From assembly GCA_007116915.1 (NCBI GenBank), contig SKHQ01000099.1:1-36061 (forward strand): a stretch of 36,061 nt of DNA. Reading direction: 5' to 3'. Under the pieces are notes generated by a model. That model was not told the origin of the DNA, ran no database searches, and worked only from the letters and a program-made list of their open reading frames with translations. Source of the DNA: Candidatus Methanomethylophilaceae archaeon. Its GTDB lineage: Archaea > Thermoplasmatota > Thermoplasmata > Methanomassiliicoccales > Methanomethylophilaceae. Numbering within the stretch: the stretch's first letter is position 1; every line of letters starts with the position of its first letter. Shown here in pieces: positions 7,485-15,269 of the stretch. Made by a program: the position numbers and the translations under genes.

Positions 7485-7529
7485 ATGGCAAAGGACGCTA
7501 AGACGGTGAAGAAGGACAAGAAGAAATAA
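7485..7529 (+). CDS. 14-aa lysine-rich micro-protein (MAKDAKTVKKDKKK)
   Basis: The frame ATG 7485 to TAA 7527-7529 encodes MAKDAKTVKKDKKK, with eight... in fact seven lysines in fourteen residues and no hydrophobic core, so it is likely unstructured and nucleic-acid- or ribosome-binding, or simply a leader peptide. The case for translation is the regulatory sequence: strong TATA at 7415-7426, a leader with a small hairpin, a perfect GGAGGTGA, and GC-rich codons unlike the AT-rich flanks. A T-rich stretch near 7568-7590 may end the transcript. Nothing on the plus strand directly follows it, so it is not an attenuator leader for a nearby gene. Alternatives are a dual-function small RNA or the remnant of a longer gene. 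Confidence 0.5.
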   Translation: MAKDAKTVKKDKKK

Positions 7530-7594
7530 TCTTCATTGTTCATACCACTGGGTCACCAGCTAAACCCCTACTTTTCTTCATTAATTCCTTAATA

Positions 7595-8242
7595 TCAAAA
7601 AAGATAGTCTTCTTGACCACGGAACCAAGCTTTGGTCCGATCGCCCTCTCGCAGCAGGAGCATCGGCTCCACAAAGCCTATCCATTCCTCACCTCTGAAG
7701 CACATGCCCAATGCATGTCCTGCCAATGATGCCACGAAAAAGTCATGTGTGACCACAAGTGTCAATTCGCCCCAAGTGTGGGAGTGAAGGTCATCAACCA
7801 AGGGCTTGAGCCCGGACATGACGTCCTTGAATCCCGGCACTATATCGCCATCAAGGAGACCATTGCATATGTCCCTCATATGCATCAACCGGAATGTGAT
7901 CTCCGCTGCCTCCTCGTCATTGATGAAAGGGCCGATGTTGCCAAGAAGATTGACGGTACGTATCTCCATATCCTCGCCGTATCCTTGAAGGATGAGTTCA
8001 GCGGTCTCTTCACAACGACGGACGGGACTTGCCATGCACGATGTTATGTTGAATCCGTTCTCTGCGAGCCACGAACCTAGCGCCATGCTACATTCCTTTC
8101 CCTCTTCAGTCAACATCGCCAACTCATGTTGGAAGGTATTGGTTATCGGATGGCGGTGTGCGTGTCTCAGAATGATCATCGCTTCACCCTCGTGCCTCAT
8201 TAAGCGGGTTATTGCCGCAGAGTACCAGTCCTTGACATTCAT
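7595..8242 (-). CDS. Histidine phosphatase superfamily protein
   Basis: 215-aa phosphoglycerate-mutase-like protein. The catalytic LRHAHR (Arg26-His27) stands where the family has RHG, ASPVRRCEET (around 71-80) supplies the arginine and ...THD (His166) is the second catalytic histidine. The Gly of RHG is replaced by Ala, followed by a second His, an uncommon but tolerable change. Substrate unknown; the branch includes small phosphatases such as SixA and CobC-like enzymes. Its ATG lies 4 nt after the stop of the HEAT-repeat gene upstream with GGAGTGAGGAC before it, so the two form an operon and are translated together. MIILRH at residue 22 could be an internal start, but the SD favours 8242. 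Confidence 0.82.
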   Translation of the reverse strand: MNVKDWYSAAITRLMRHEGEAMIILRHAHRHPITNTFQHELAMLTEEGKECSMALGSWLAENGFNITSCMASPVRRCEETAELILQGYGEDMEIRTVNLLGNIGPFINDEEAAEITFRLMHMRDICNGLLDGDIVPGFKDVMSGLKPLVDDLHSHTWGELTLVVTHDFFVASLAGHALGMCFRGEEWIGFVEPMLLLREGDRTKAWFRGQEDYLF

Positions 8243-8246
8243 GTCC

Positions 8247-9182
8247 TCACTCCTTCCGTGTACCGCATCCGGGGCAGTACCATTGTGCCTTGTACATCCT
8301 CATCGGCGATTCGCAACCAGGGCAAAGCGGGTCAGATCTTTTCTCAGCCCCCTTCCGCTCTTTACTCCATAGGTCATCTGAACACCATTTGATGAGGGAA
8401 CCGAGCGCTTTATGTTCATAACGAAGGTCCTCGGAGTATACTCTCAAGTTCGCCTCCTCGAGATAATGACGTGCTGCGATGGCCTTCAGGGCCTTGTGTA
8501 TGTTGGATTGGGTCTTGCCGTCTATCGTCCTGCTAGGGTGTACGTTTTTCCTGTAACGAACATCCAGGTACTCGAACGCCTTGTCCAGGAATGAATTGTA
8601 TGAATCGGCATCAGGTTCAATTGGAAGAGACATTATCCCATCCCTAACATCATCCAATTCCGGATTCCTGGATATGATGCCATCGAGTATCGACCTTATC
8701 ATCTCGCGACGATTGCTATCAAGCTCGCCCATTATCCTTCTCAGTTCGGCCAAATCCTCCATAGCCGCTACAGGGACCATCGCCTTGGCGGCCTGTTTGA
8801 ACTCTTCCCCATAACCAGTCCTGAGCTCTTCCATGAGTTCGTCTATGAGTCTGCGGCGGGATTCGAAGCCGCTGAGATAACCGACACAGGCAGCGGCAAC
8901 GGTATCGATGTCCTCTCGACGCATGGATGCGATCTTTTCAACATGAGAGGGGTCGCCTATCCTCGTTAGTAGTACTATGACCTCGGTTCTTACCCGTGAT
9001 GACCCATGTTCCAAGTGTCTGGAGATTATGTCTGTGAACTCTGGACGGTGATTCCACTGTAACCATTTATCATCCGCTATTGCACCTGCCTTCCCCGCCT
9101 GTGCGGAATCTACTGCATCCAGGAATCTTCCTAGATAGTCCATCCTGGTCACGGTGGAACTCATCGCCCTGACATATTTCAT
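8247..9182 (-). CDS. HEAT-repeat-like protein with C-terminal zinc ribbon
   Basis: 311 aa. The N-terminal two thirds are helical repeats of HEAT/ARM type (for example HGSSRVRTEVIVLLTRIGD and EDIDTVAAACVGYLSG). The C-terminus is a zinc ribbon CPGCESPMRMYKAQWYCPGCG, with two CxxC knuckles about 15 residues apart. HEAT scaffolds bind proteins or nucleic acid; zinc ribbons of this kind are frequent in archaeal proteins of unknown role. First gene of a two-gene operon with the histidine phosphatase. ATG 9182 has no clear ribosome-binding site; ATG at residue 7 (9164) is an alternative. I do not recognise a named family. Confidence 0.75.
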   Translation of the reverse strand: MKYVRAMSSTVTRMDYLGRFLDAVDSAQAGKAGAIADDKWLQWNHRPEFTDIISRHLEHGSSRVRTEVIVLLTRIGDPSHVEKIASMRREDIDTVAAACVGYLSGFESRRRLIDELMEELRTGYGEEFKQAAKAMVPVAAMEDLAELRRIMGELDSNRREMIRSILDGIISRNPELDDVRDGIMSLPIEPDADSYNSFLDKAFEYLDVRYRKNVHPSRTIDGKTQSNIHKALKAIAARHYLEEANLRVYSEDLRYEHKALGSLIKWCSDDLWSKERKGAEKRSDPLCPGCESPMRMYKAQWYCPGCGTRKE

Positions 9183-9269
9183 CTTGTTAATTACCGTTAC
9201 TGCTTTACAGCGAATGTTGCTTGGACTCGATAGCTATTTGACCACGATAGATGATTTCCGAAGGTGAAC

Positions 9270-9851
9270 ATGTTCGACAAGGACCTTGAGATATTCGTCC
9301 TTGACACCGAGACCACCGGACTTAACGGATTTCCAACGGATTATGTTGTGGATGTTGCAGTCTGTCGTGTCCGCCCCCACCTGGATACCGTCGAACCGAT
9401 TCTTTCCACCGTCGTCGGTCATGATGTGACCTCATGGCCTCAGGTCCAACGGGAAGCCTGGATATTCCAGAATACGGATTTGACACTGGAAGAGGTATCC
9501 AAAGCGACGCCGGTGACCTTCGTCACCGCCGAGCTCCGTTCTCTGTTGGAAGGAAACATGGTCACAAGTTTCAACGTCGGCTTCGATTTCGACAAGTTCC
9601 TTTTCAATGAGCCGTGGAGACTCCGTGAAGCAGTCCATTTGACACCCTGCATCATGTTAAAGGCGATGCCGGTCTGCAAACTGCCGGGCACCTATGACGT
9701 TTACAAATGGCCCAAACTACAGCAGGCATACGACATGCTCGTGGACGGTGACCCTGCCGATATAGGCGAAGAGCAGAAGCACCGGGCAATGGAGGATGCT
9801 TTGATGGCATCACATGTCCTTTTGGAGCTCATCCGGCGTGGCGTCTACTGA
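9270..9851 (+). CDS. DEDDh 3'-5' exonuclease-like protein (DnaQ/epsilon fold), intact catalytic set
   Basis: 193 aa of the DnaQ-like exonuclease superfamily. The five metal-binding/catalytic residues are visible: Asp12 and Glu14 in VLDTETTGL (Exo I), Asp106 in FNVGFDFDKF (Exo II), His171 and Asp176 in HRAMEDAL (Exo III, DEDDh type). It would trim single-stranded DNA or RNA 3' ends. ATG 9270 has AAGGTGAAC directly before it; the GTG at 9264 is part of that site. It is divergent from the HEAT gene and overlaps the P-type ATPase gene by 7 nt at its 3' end. A diverged copy lies at 18043-18603. The C-termini match closely (VLLELIRRGVY against ILLELHQRGLY). Confidence 0.88.
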   Translation: MFDKDLEIFVLDTETTGLNGFPTDYVVDVAVCRVRPHLDTVEPILSTVVGHDVTSWPQVQREAWIFQNTDLTLEEVSKATPVTFVTAELRSLLEGNMVTSFNVGFDFDKFLFNEPWRLREAVHLTPCIMLKAMPVCKLPGTYDVYKWPKLQQAYDMLVDGDPADIGEEQKHRAMEDALMASHVLLELIRRGVY

Positions 9852-12394
9852 TCGCGCATCTTCATGAAACGCTCATGGATGAATGGACTGTTCTTATCCA
9901 AGCGTAAGATTATCGCATCGGTGAAACGATTGAACATATCCTCCCTCAGTACCTTACGGGTGAAGAGGAACCATAGTGAAACCATCCCGGTTATGAAGAA
10001 CATGTCAATGAAACGCAACGGCGTGAGATTGGCGAGATACATGATCTCATCGACCATGAAAACTGAACCCACGATTGCGTACAGCACAATGACGAGGATG
10101 AACGGTCTTATGTCCTTGTGGATGGAACCGTCGACGGAGAACCATTTGTTCAAAGGTGCCACCAACAGGACCAGGGTTATGCCCGCCAATGTGACGAAGT
10201 AGGTCAACGCCATCCGGGCTGCTAGTTCGGCCGTCTGCTCCAGCTCCGTGGGCGGTAATGAGCCGCGATATTCGAGGTTCCAGGAGCCGGCGAGCTGCTC
10301 GGGTGTGAAGGTGATGTGCATTATGTTACCGATGACGCCCAGATAGTAAATCGAGTAGACGATACATGCGAAGATCGCGATCGTTATCGAAGCCGGTATG
10401 GCGAAGCGGAGCACTATGGGCAGTATGTCCCCTTTATGTTCGCGAGGCTTGGCCCAAACGGTCATCAAAAATGCCGGGATCGATAATGAGACCAGAGCGT
10501 AGAAAGCGTTGTTCTGAGGCAATACCGGTAGAGTCTGGAAGAATATCAGGGTGAACAGGATTATGAAGGCCACAACGAAGTTCCTGGCAAGATATATCCG
10601 TAGGATGCTACGCATACCGGTGGTTATGCGCCTGCCCTCCAACAACGCATTGGGCAAAGCGGAGAACTTGTCATCCAACAGGACCATGTCTGCAACACCG
10701 CGGGCGGCTCCGGAACCGCTCTGCAGGGCCACCCCGACGTTGGCGGCCTTGAGGGAACGGACATCGTTCACACCATCGCCTATCATGGCCACGTATCTTC
10801 CCTGGGCCTTGAGGGATTCGACTATGCGTTCCTTATGGTCGGGCCGCATACGACCGAAGATGTTTGTCTCTGCCGCCACGCGGGCCAGTTCGGAAGGGTC
10901 GAGGTCATCCAGTTCGTCTCCGGATATCATGATGCGTGTGCCCGGAATTCCGGCTAGGCTGAACAATGCGTTCACAGTGACCGGGTCATCGCCGGATATC
11001 ACTTTGATGTCCATGTTATTGTCCAGGAAGGCCTGGATGGTCTCAGCGCAGTCCGCTCGTATCTCATCACGGACGGATACCAGAGCCAATGGTTTCAGTC
11101 TAGGCACAATCTCGTTGTCCCCGTCCCATAGTTCGGTGTCGGGGGCGCCTGTCAGGATCATCACGCGAAGACCCTGTTCCGCCAGTTCAGTAACCTGGTC
11201 ACTTATGTCTACATTCCAGTCACAGTGTCTCTTCAATGCGTCAAAAGCACCGAAGAAGAGGACGCGACTCTCATCGCCATCGCGGTAACGAACGGCACTG
11301 TATTTCCTGCCGGATGTGAATGGTATCTCCTCGATTAGCCACCCTTTTCCGCCCATCATCTTCTGTGATATGGAACGTATTGTACGGTTCTTTGAACCGG
11401 TCAGGGCGGCGAAGCTCGCCAATGCTGAGGACGGGTCCTCATCGCTAAGGGGTCTGACCTCTTCGAGTATGAGGTTGTTTGTTGTTATGGTCCCGGTCTT
11501 GTCCATACAAACGGTATCCACATGGCTCATCGATTCAACGGCGTTCGATCTCTGCATGAGAGCACCGGAACCGGCCATACGAACCGCTCCTAGGCCATAA
11601 GCGATTATGATGAGCAAGAACAACGCTATGGGTATGATGTCCAAGGTGATGACTATCATCTGTGTCGTCATCAAGGGGTTTATCCCCAACACTATGGCGG
11701 CTATGAGGATCAAGGTGGAGTATATGACCGCTATACCGATGAGGAGGGACATCACCCTGCTGGTCTGGTATTGAAGCGGTGTTGATTTACGGTCGAACTT
11801 CTTAGCCTCGGAGAGGAGGCGGTTGACGTAGGTGTCATCAGCCACCGCATTGACGCGGAAGCATCCTGATCCTGCGATGCAATAGGAACCCGAATAAATT
11901 GTGTCGCCCCTCTTCTTACGGCGAGGGCTGGACTCCCCGGTGATGAGGGATTCATCCATCTCAAGCGAATTACTAGTGAGTACTGCACCGTCCACCAGGG
12001 CTTGATCCCCAACCGAGAGGATGACTATGTCATCCATGACTATCCCATCGGGAAGTACGGTCATCTGTTGACCGTTACGATAAACGGATGCTTCAGGACG
12101 GTGGAGCAATGCAATCTTATCCAGACGCCTTTTTGCTCTGACCTCCTGCGTGGTTCCGACGATGACATTGAAGAATATGATGCTCGTGGCTGCCAAGGCC
12201 TCCAATTCGTTGCCTAAGGTGAGCAATATGCCTCCCAGGGAGAATAGTATGAGATTGAACAGGTTGAAGAAGTTCGTCTTTATTATCTCCTTATAGGTCC
12301 TACTCACCTTGACCTCGTAGCTGTTACGGAGGCCTTTATCAGTGCGTTCCTGCACCTCTTCTGCAGTCAGACCCGTGGGAATATTCTCCACCAT
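9845..12394 (-). CDS. P-type cation-transporting ATPase, CtpE-like
   Basis: 849-aa membrane pump. Visible motifs: TGES (152-155) in the actuator domain, phosphorylated Asp298 in DKTGT, GDGVND (539-544) in the P domain, and hydrophobic segments at about 40-85, 215-270 and several after residue 590. It lacks N-terminal heavy-metal domains. The start (GLTAEEVQERTDKGLRN) and the central region resemble CtpE of actinobacteria, assigned to calcium uptake; the M4 segment has DIIPIALF rather than the PEGL of classic Ca pumps. The transported ion is therefore uncertain (Ca2+ or Mg2+ likely). It ends in TAG and converges on the exonuclease gene. It lies 25 nt after the AddA-like gene on the same strand. 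Confidence 0.9.
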   Translation of the reverse strand: MVENIPTGLTAEEVQERTDKGLRNSYEVKVSRTYKEIIKTNFFNLFNLILFSLGGILLTLGNELEALAATSIIFFNVIVGTTQEVRAKRRLDKIALLHRPEASVYRNGQQMTVLPDGIVMDDIVILSVGDQALVDGAVLTSNSLEMDESLITGESSPRRKKRGDTIYSGSYCIAGSGCFRVNAVADDTYVNRLLSEAKKFDRKSTPLQYQTSRVMSLLIGIAVIYSTLILIAAIVLGINPLMTTQMIVITLDIIPIALFLLIIIAYGLGAVRMAGSGALMQRSNAVESMSHVDTVCMDKTGTITTNNLILEEVRPLSDEDPSSALASFAALTGSKNRTIRSISQKMMGGKGWLIEEIPFTSGRKYSAVRYRDGDESRVLFFGAFDALKRHCDWNVDISDQVTELAEQGLRVMILTGAPDTELWDGDNEIVPRLKPLALVSVRDEIRADCAETIQAFLDNNMDIKVISGDDPVTVNALFSLAGIPGTRIMISGDELDDLDPSELARVAAETNIFGRMRPDHKERIVESLKAQGRYVAMIGDGVNDVRSLKAANVGVALQSGSGAARGVADMVLLDDKFSALPNALLEGRRITTGMRSILRIYLARNFVVAFIILFTLIFFQTLPVLPQNNAFYALVSLSIPAFLMTVWAKPREHKGDILPIVLRFAIPASITIAIFACIVYSIYYLGVIGNIMHITFTPEQLAGSWNLEYRGSLPPTELEQTAELAARMALTYFVTLAGITLVLLVAPLNKWFSVDGSIHKDIRPFILVIVLYAIVGSVFMVDEIMYLANLTPLRFIDMFFITGMVSLWFLFTRKVLREDMFNRFTDAIILRLDKNSPFIHERFMKMRDQ

Positions 12395-12419
12395 TGTATC
12401 AGTATAATAATCAGCTTAT

Positions 12420-15269
12420 TCAAGAACCTATCGAGAGTGATTCAGCCAATCGTTCCTTGACTATCTTCTGCAATTCCTTCATAGGCATCGGTTCGAATCT
12501 CCTCATCGTACCCAATTCTAGAAAATGAACGAAACATTCCACGTCCTTTCCCAGAACGGCGGCGGCATGGGCATAGACCGAGAGTTGGATATGGTATTCA
12601 GGTAGGTTCCTCTCACTCATATCAGTCTTCCAATCGTGTATCTCGACGATGTCTTCCCGTTCCACCATCAGATCTATCCGCCCTTCCAATGAAACATCAC
12701 CCATCGGCAGGAGACAGTCCATCTCCGTGGTAACTCTAGCCCCTTCCGTGGACTTCAATACCTCCCTGACGGCCTCCAGACCTAGATGCTCCTGCCACGG
12801 GTCCATACCGTGGAAAAGTCGTTCCGCATCAGCATGCACCCTTGAACCATGTTCTGTACCTTTGCCTCCGCCTTCGAGTATCGGACGCAAAATGCTATGC
12901 ACACCAATGCTCCGTCTCACGACCTCAGCGGCTTTAAGGACCGGGCGTTGGACAAGTTTCTTGACCTCGGTGTCCAACAGAGAATCGGGGGCAGTGAACT
13001 CGACCTCATGAACATGATGGTCACTCATCCCCGCTATGAAGAGAGAAGGATCGTGGCAAGTGAATACAAGATGCTGCATTGACCTTGAAACAGCAACATA
13101 GAGCAGTCTCCTCTCCTCGTCATACTCCTTCTGAGACAAGGATGCGACCAGTGCTGTCCTCCAATCGCGATACCGCTCCAGCATATTGTCCTCTTCCACC
13201 AGCTCGTAGGCGGCTCTAAGACCGTAGAGACGGTCGAAACGCAGCGTGCCTCCCTCTCCTTTCTTCGAAGGCATGTCGTTGGAGTTAAGGCCGGCAACAA
13301 TGACCGCGGGATACTCCAAACCTTTGGCACCATGCATGGTGTGCAGATGCACCGAGTCACGACTGGATATCATATCGGCCGGATAACTGTCGGCCTTGCG
13401 GATGTTCTCCTCTATGAGTGCGATCATCTCCGCTGTGCCTGTGAGACTTCCCTCGTGCAGACCGGAGACCTGAGATATTATGGCCTGTGAGATGTCGTTA
13501 TCGATGCCATAGCGTTGGAAGATCGCAGTCATCAGTTGGTTGGGAGTCCGTTGCTTACGCAACAGATATTCCCTATGGGTCCTTATTTCCACGGGAAGAG
13601 GTGCCAGACCCTCTTTCACAGCTGCGATGGAATCATGGGGGTGACCCTCATGGTCCATTATCGCGGCTATGGCCCGCTGGTCCTCGGCATCGGATATCAT
13701 CCGTAACCATGCCAGAACGACCTTCCCCTCCCTACTGAGGAATATCTCCATGTCCCCGTCCATCAACAAGGGCATCCCCAGTTCCCGGGCCCGGCGTTCC
13801 AGCATGTGCAATAGGTTCCTCTTACGGCTGAGGACGGCGATGTCTCCGTAACCGATGGGCCTTCTTTTCCAACCATCTCCGCTCCATTCCGTTACGGTGA
13901 GTCCTTCCGAGACCATCTTCTGCGCCTCGTGAAGTATCAGGTCCACCTCATCCTTCTGACCGGCTGCTTTCAAGAAACGGACTCTGCAATCTCCGTCCTC
14001 CAACAAGGATTTGGCGGAATTGAGGCTGACGAGTTTTGAACGTATGTAAACCGGATCGAGATCCTCGTCCTTTGTCGCATGCAGGAAAAGGGTCTTCTCC
14101 GAGAGGCGTATGACCTTGTCCGCACTACGATAGTTGGTCTTCAAGCTCTTGTGCCGGGGACTTTCCAATGGTACCTTGCACCTCCGTCCCAACTCATCCG
14201 CCAGTTCATCGAGGCGGATGTCAAACTCCAGTAGGTTCTCGATGTCAGCGTAACGGAATCCGTATATCCCCTGTTTCCAGTCTCCGACAACACATAGGTT
14301 GGGTTCCTTCAAAATCAAAAGTGATATCAGGAACTGCAGTTCGTTTGTATCCTGGAACTCATCGATCATCACGTAACGGTAGCTTTCAGCCTCCCGTACG
14401 GACTTGTCGTTGTACAGCGATAAGAAGGCAAAGAATGCCACCATCTGGAAGGTGAGTCTGTTCTCGCTGATGCTTCTCCTCAGATACTCGAGGAATACGT
14501 GGTGTATGAATCGGAAAAGGGCGGTTCTGTCATGCCTTATGGCATCATTGATGATTTGACCATCAACGACCGGACCATCCCAGGAATCCACGGTCCCGGG
14601 GCGGTGATCCTTGTTATTCCTTATCTTGTTGAACAGGCCGCCCTTACCCTCGATATTCATCTCGCTGGCCTTGTCCATCATAGAGTCGACCTCGCCTTCC
14701 AGGATTGAGAGGCCGTTACGGAACCAGCCCCCGACGGTGGGGCAGGTGCCCAGGGTAAGAAGTCGTGATATTACGGTACTGAGTTCATCGGCCTTATCCC
14801 AAAGCAGCAATGCTATGTCACCGTGCTTGGATCCATGGCGGTCAAGGAAACGGTCATAGAACTCCTGGAAGTAGCGGCGGTTCATAGCCGCATTCTCTAC
14901 CAGCCTCACCTGTCGTGACAGCCTCTCCTCTATGCCGAGATAGCGATGAATGGAGGATGTGTCACGCATGAGGACACTGGAACAGAAGGAATCAAATGTC
15001 GAGGCCCTCACGGAGTTGACATCCACATCCTTCATGCCACGGCGGTAGAGTTCGTTGACAACCCTCTCCTTCATCTCATCAGCGGCGTTGTGGGTGAATG
15101 TTAGGAGGAGGACCTCCTGGGGATCGACATCCTTCTTGGTTATGATGTTTATGTACCGGTTCATTATAGTGAATGTCTTCCCGGTTCCCGGGCCGGCATC
15201 CACCACCACTATCCCTTCGGTAGTGTCTGCGATATCCCGTTGCTCATCATTCATGCCGTCACAGTTCAT
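12420..15269 (-). CDS. AddA-like UvrD-family helicase with C-terminal PD-(D/E)XK nuclease
   Basis: 949-aa superfamily 1A helicase for double-strand-break end processing. It has an N-terminal Q motif and Walker A (GPGTGKT, 26-32), motif Ia LLTFTHNAADEM, Walker B MIDEFQDT near 320, motif VI RRLLYVAVSR, and a C-terminal nuclease with EGRIDLM...EIHDWKTD (D-x-K core) and QLSVYAH. The order is that of AddA in AddAB/AdnAB. The start at 15269 is chosen because its ATG overlaps the stop of the AddB-like gene (ATGA) and has GGAGG 7 nt upstream; the frame is open for 12 more codons. Shorter than bacterial AddA (about 1200 aa). The pair probably acts as one complex. Archaea normally use HerA-NurA/Mre11-Rad50, so this is an unusual addition. 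Confidence 0.88.
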   Translation of the reverse strand: MNCDGMNDEQRDIADTTEGIVVVDAGPGTGKTFTIMNRYINIITKKDVDPQEVLLLTFTHNAADEMKERVVNELYRRGMKDVDVNSVRASTFDSFCSSVLMRDTSSIHRYLGIEERLSRQVRLVENAAMNRRYFQEFYDRFLDRHGSKHGDIALLLWDKADELSTVISRLLTLGTCPTVGGWFRNGLSILEGEVDSMMDKASEMNIEGKGGLFNKIRNNKDHRPGTVDSWDGPVVDGQIINDAIRHDRTALFRFIHHVFLEYLRRSISENRLTFQMVAFFAFLSLYNDKSVREAESYRYVMIDEFQDTNELQFLISLLILKEPNLCVVGDWKQGIYGFRYADIENLLEFDIRLDELADELGRRCKVPLESPRHKSLKTNYRSADKVIRLSEKTLFLHATKDEDLDPVYIRSKLVSLNSAKSLLEDGDCRVRFLKAAGQKDEVDLILHEAQKMVSEGLTVTEWSGDGWKRRPIGYGDIAVLSRKRNLLHMLERRARELGMPLLMDGDMEIFLSREGKVVLAWLRMISDAEDQRAIAAIMDHEGHPHDSIAAVKEGLAPLPVEIRTHREYLLRKQRTPNQLMTAIFQRYGIDNDISQAIISQVSGLHEGSLTGTAEMIALIEENIRKADSYPADMISSRDSVHLHTMHGAKGLEYPAVIVAGLNSNDMPSKKGEGGTLRFDRLYGLRAAYELVEEDNMLERYRDWRTALVASLSQKEYDEERRLLYVAVSRSMQHLVFTCHDPSLFIAGMSDHHVHEVEFTAPDSLLDTEVKKLVQRPVLKAAEVVRRSIGVHSILRPILEGGGKGTEHGSRVHADAERLFHGMDPWQEHLGLEAVREVLKSTEGARVTTEMDCLLPMGDVSLEGRIDLMVEREDIVEIHDWKTDMSERNLPEYHIQLSVYAHAAAVLGKDVECFVHFLELGTMRRFEPMPMKELQKIVKERLAESLSIGS

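Noticed and set aside
9845..9847. TAG at the end of the P-type ATPase as a pyrrolysine codon
   Set aside because: The ATPase is full length without it, and TAG also ends other ordinary genes here (19037-19039, 19453-19455).
10551..11288. Long plus-strand frame inside the P-type ATPase gene
   Set aside because: Serine/arginine-rich low-complexity translation typical of an antisense shadow; the ATPase motifs are intact on the other strand.
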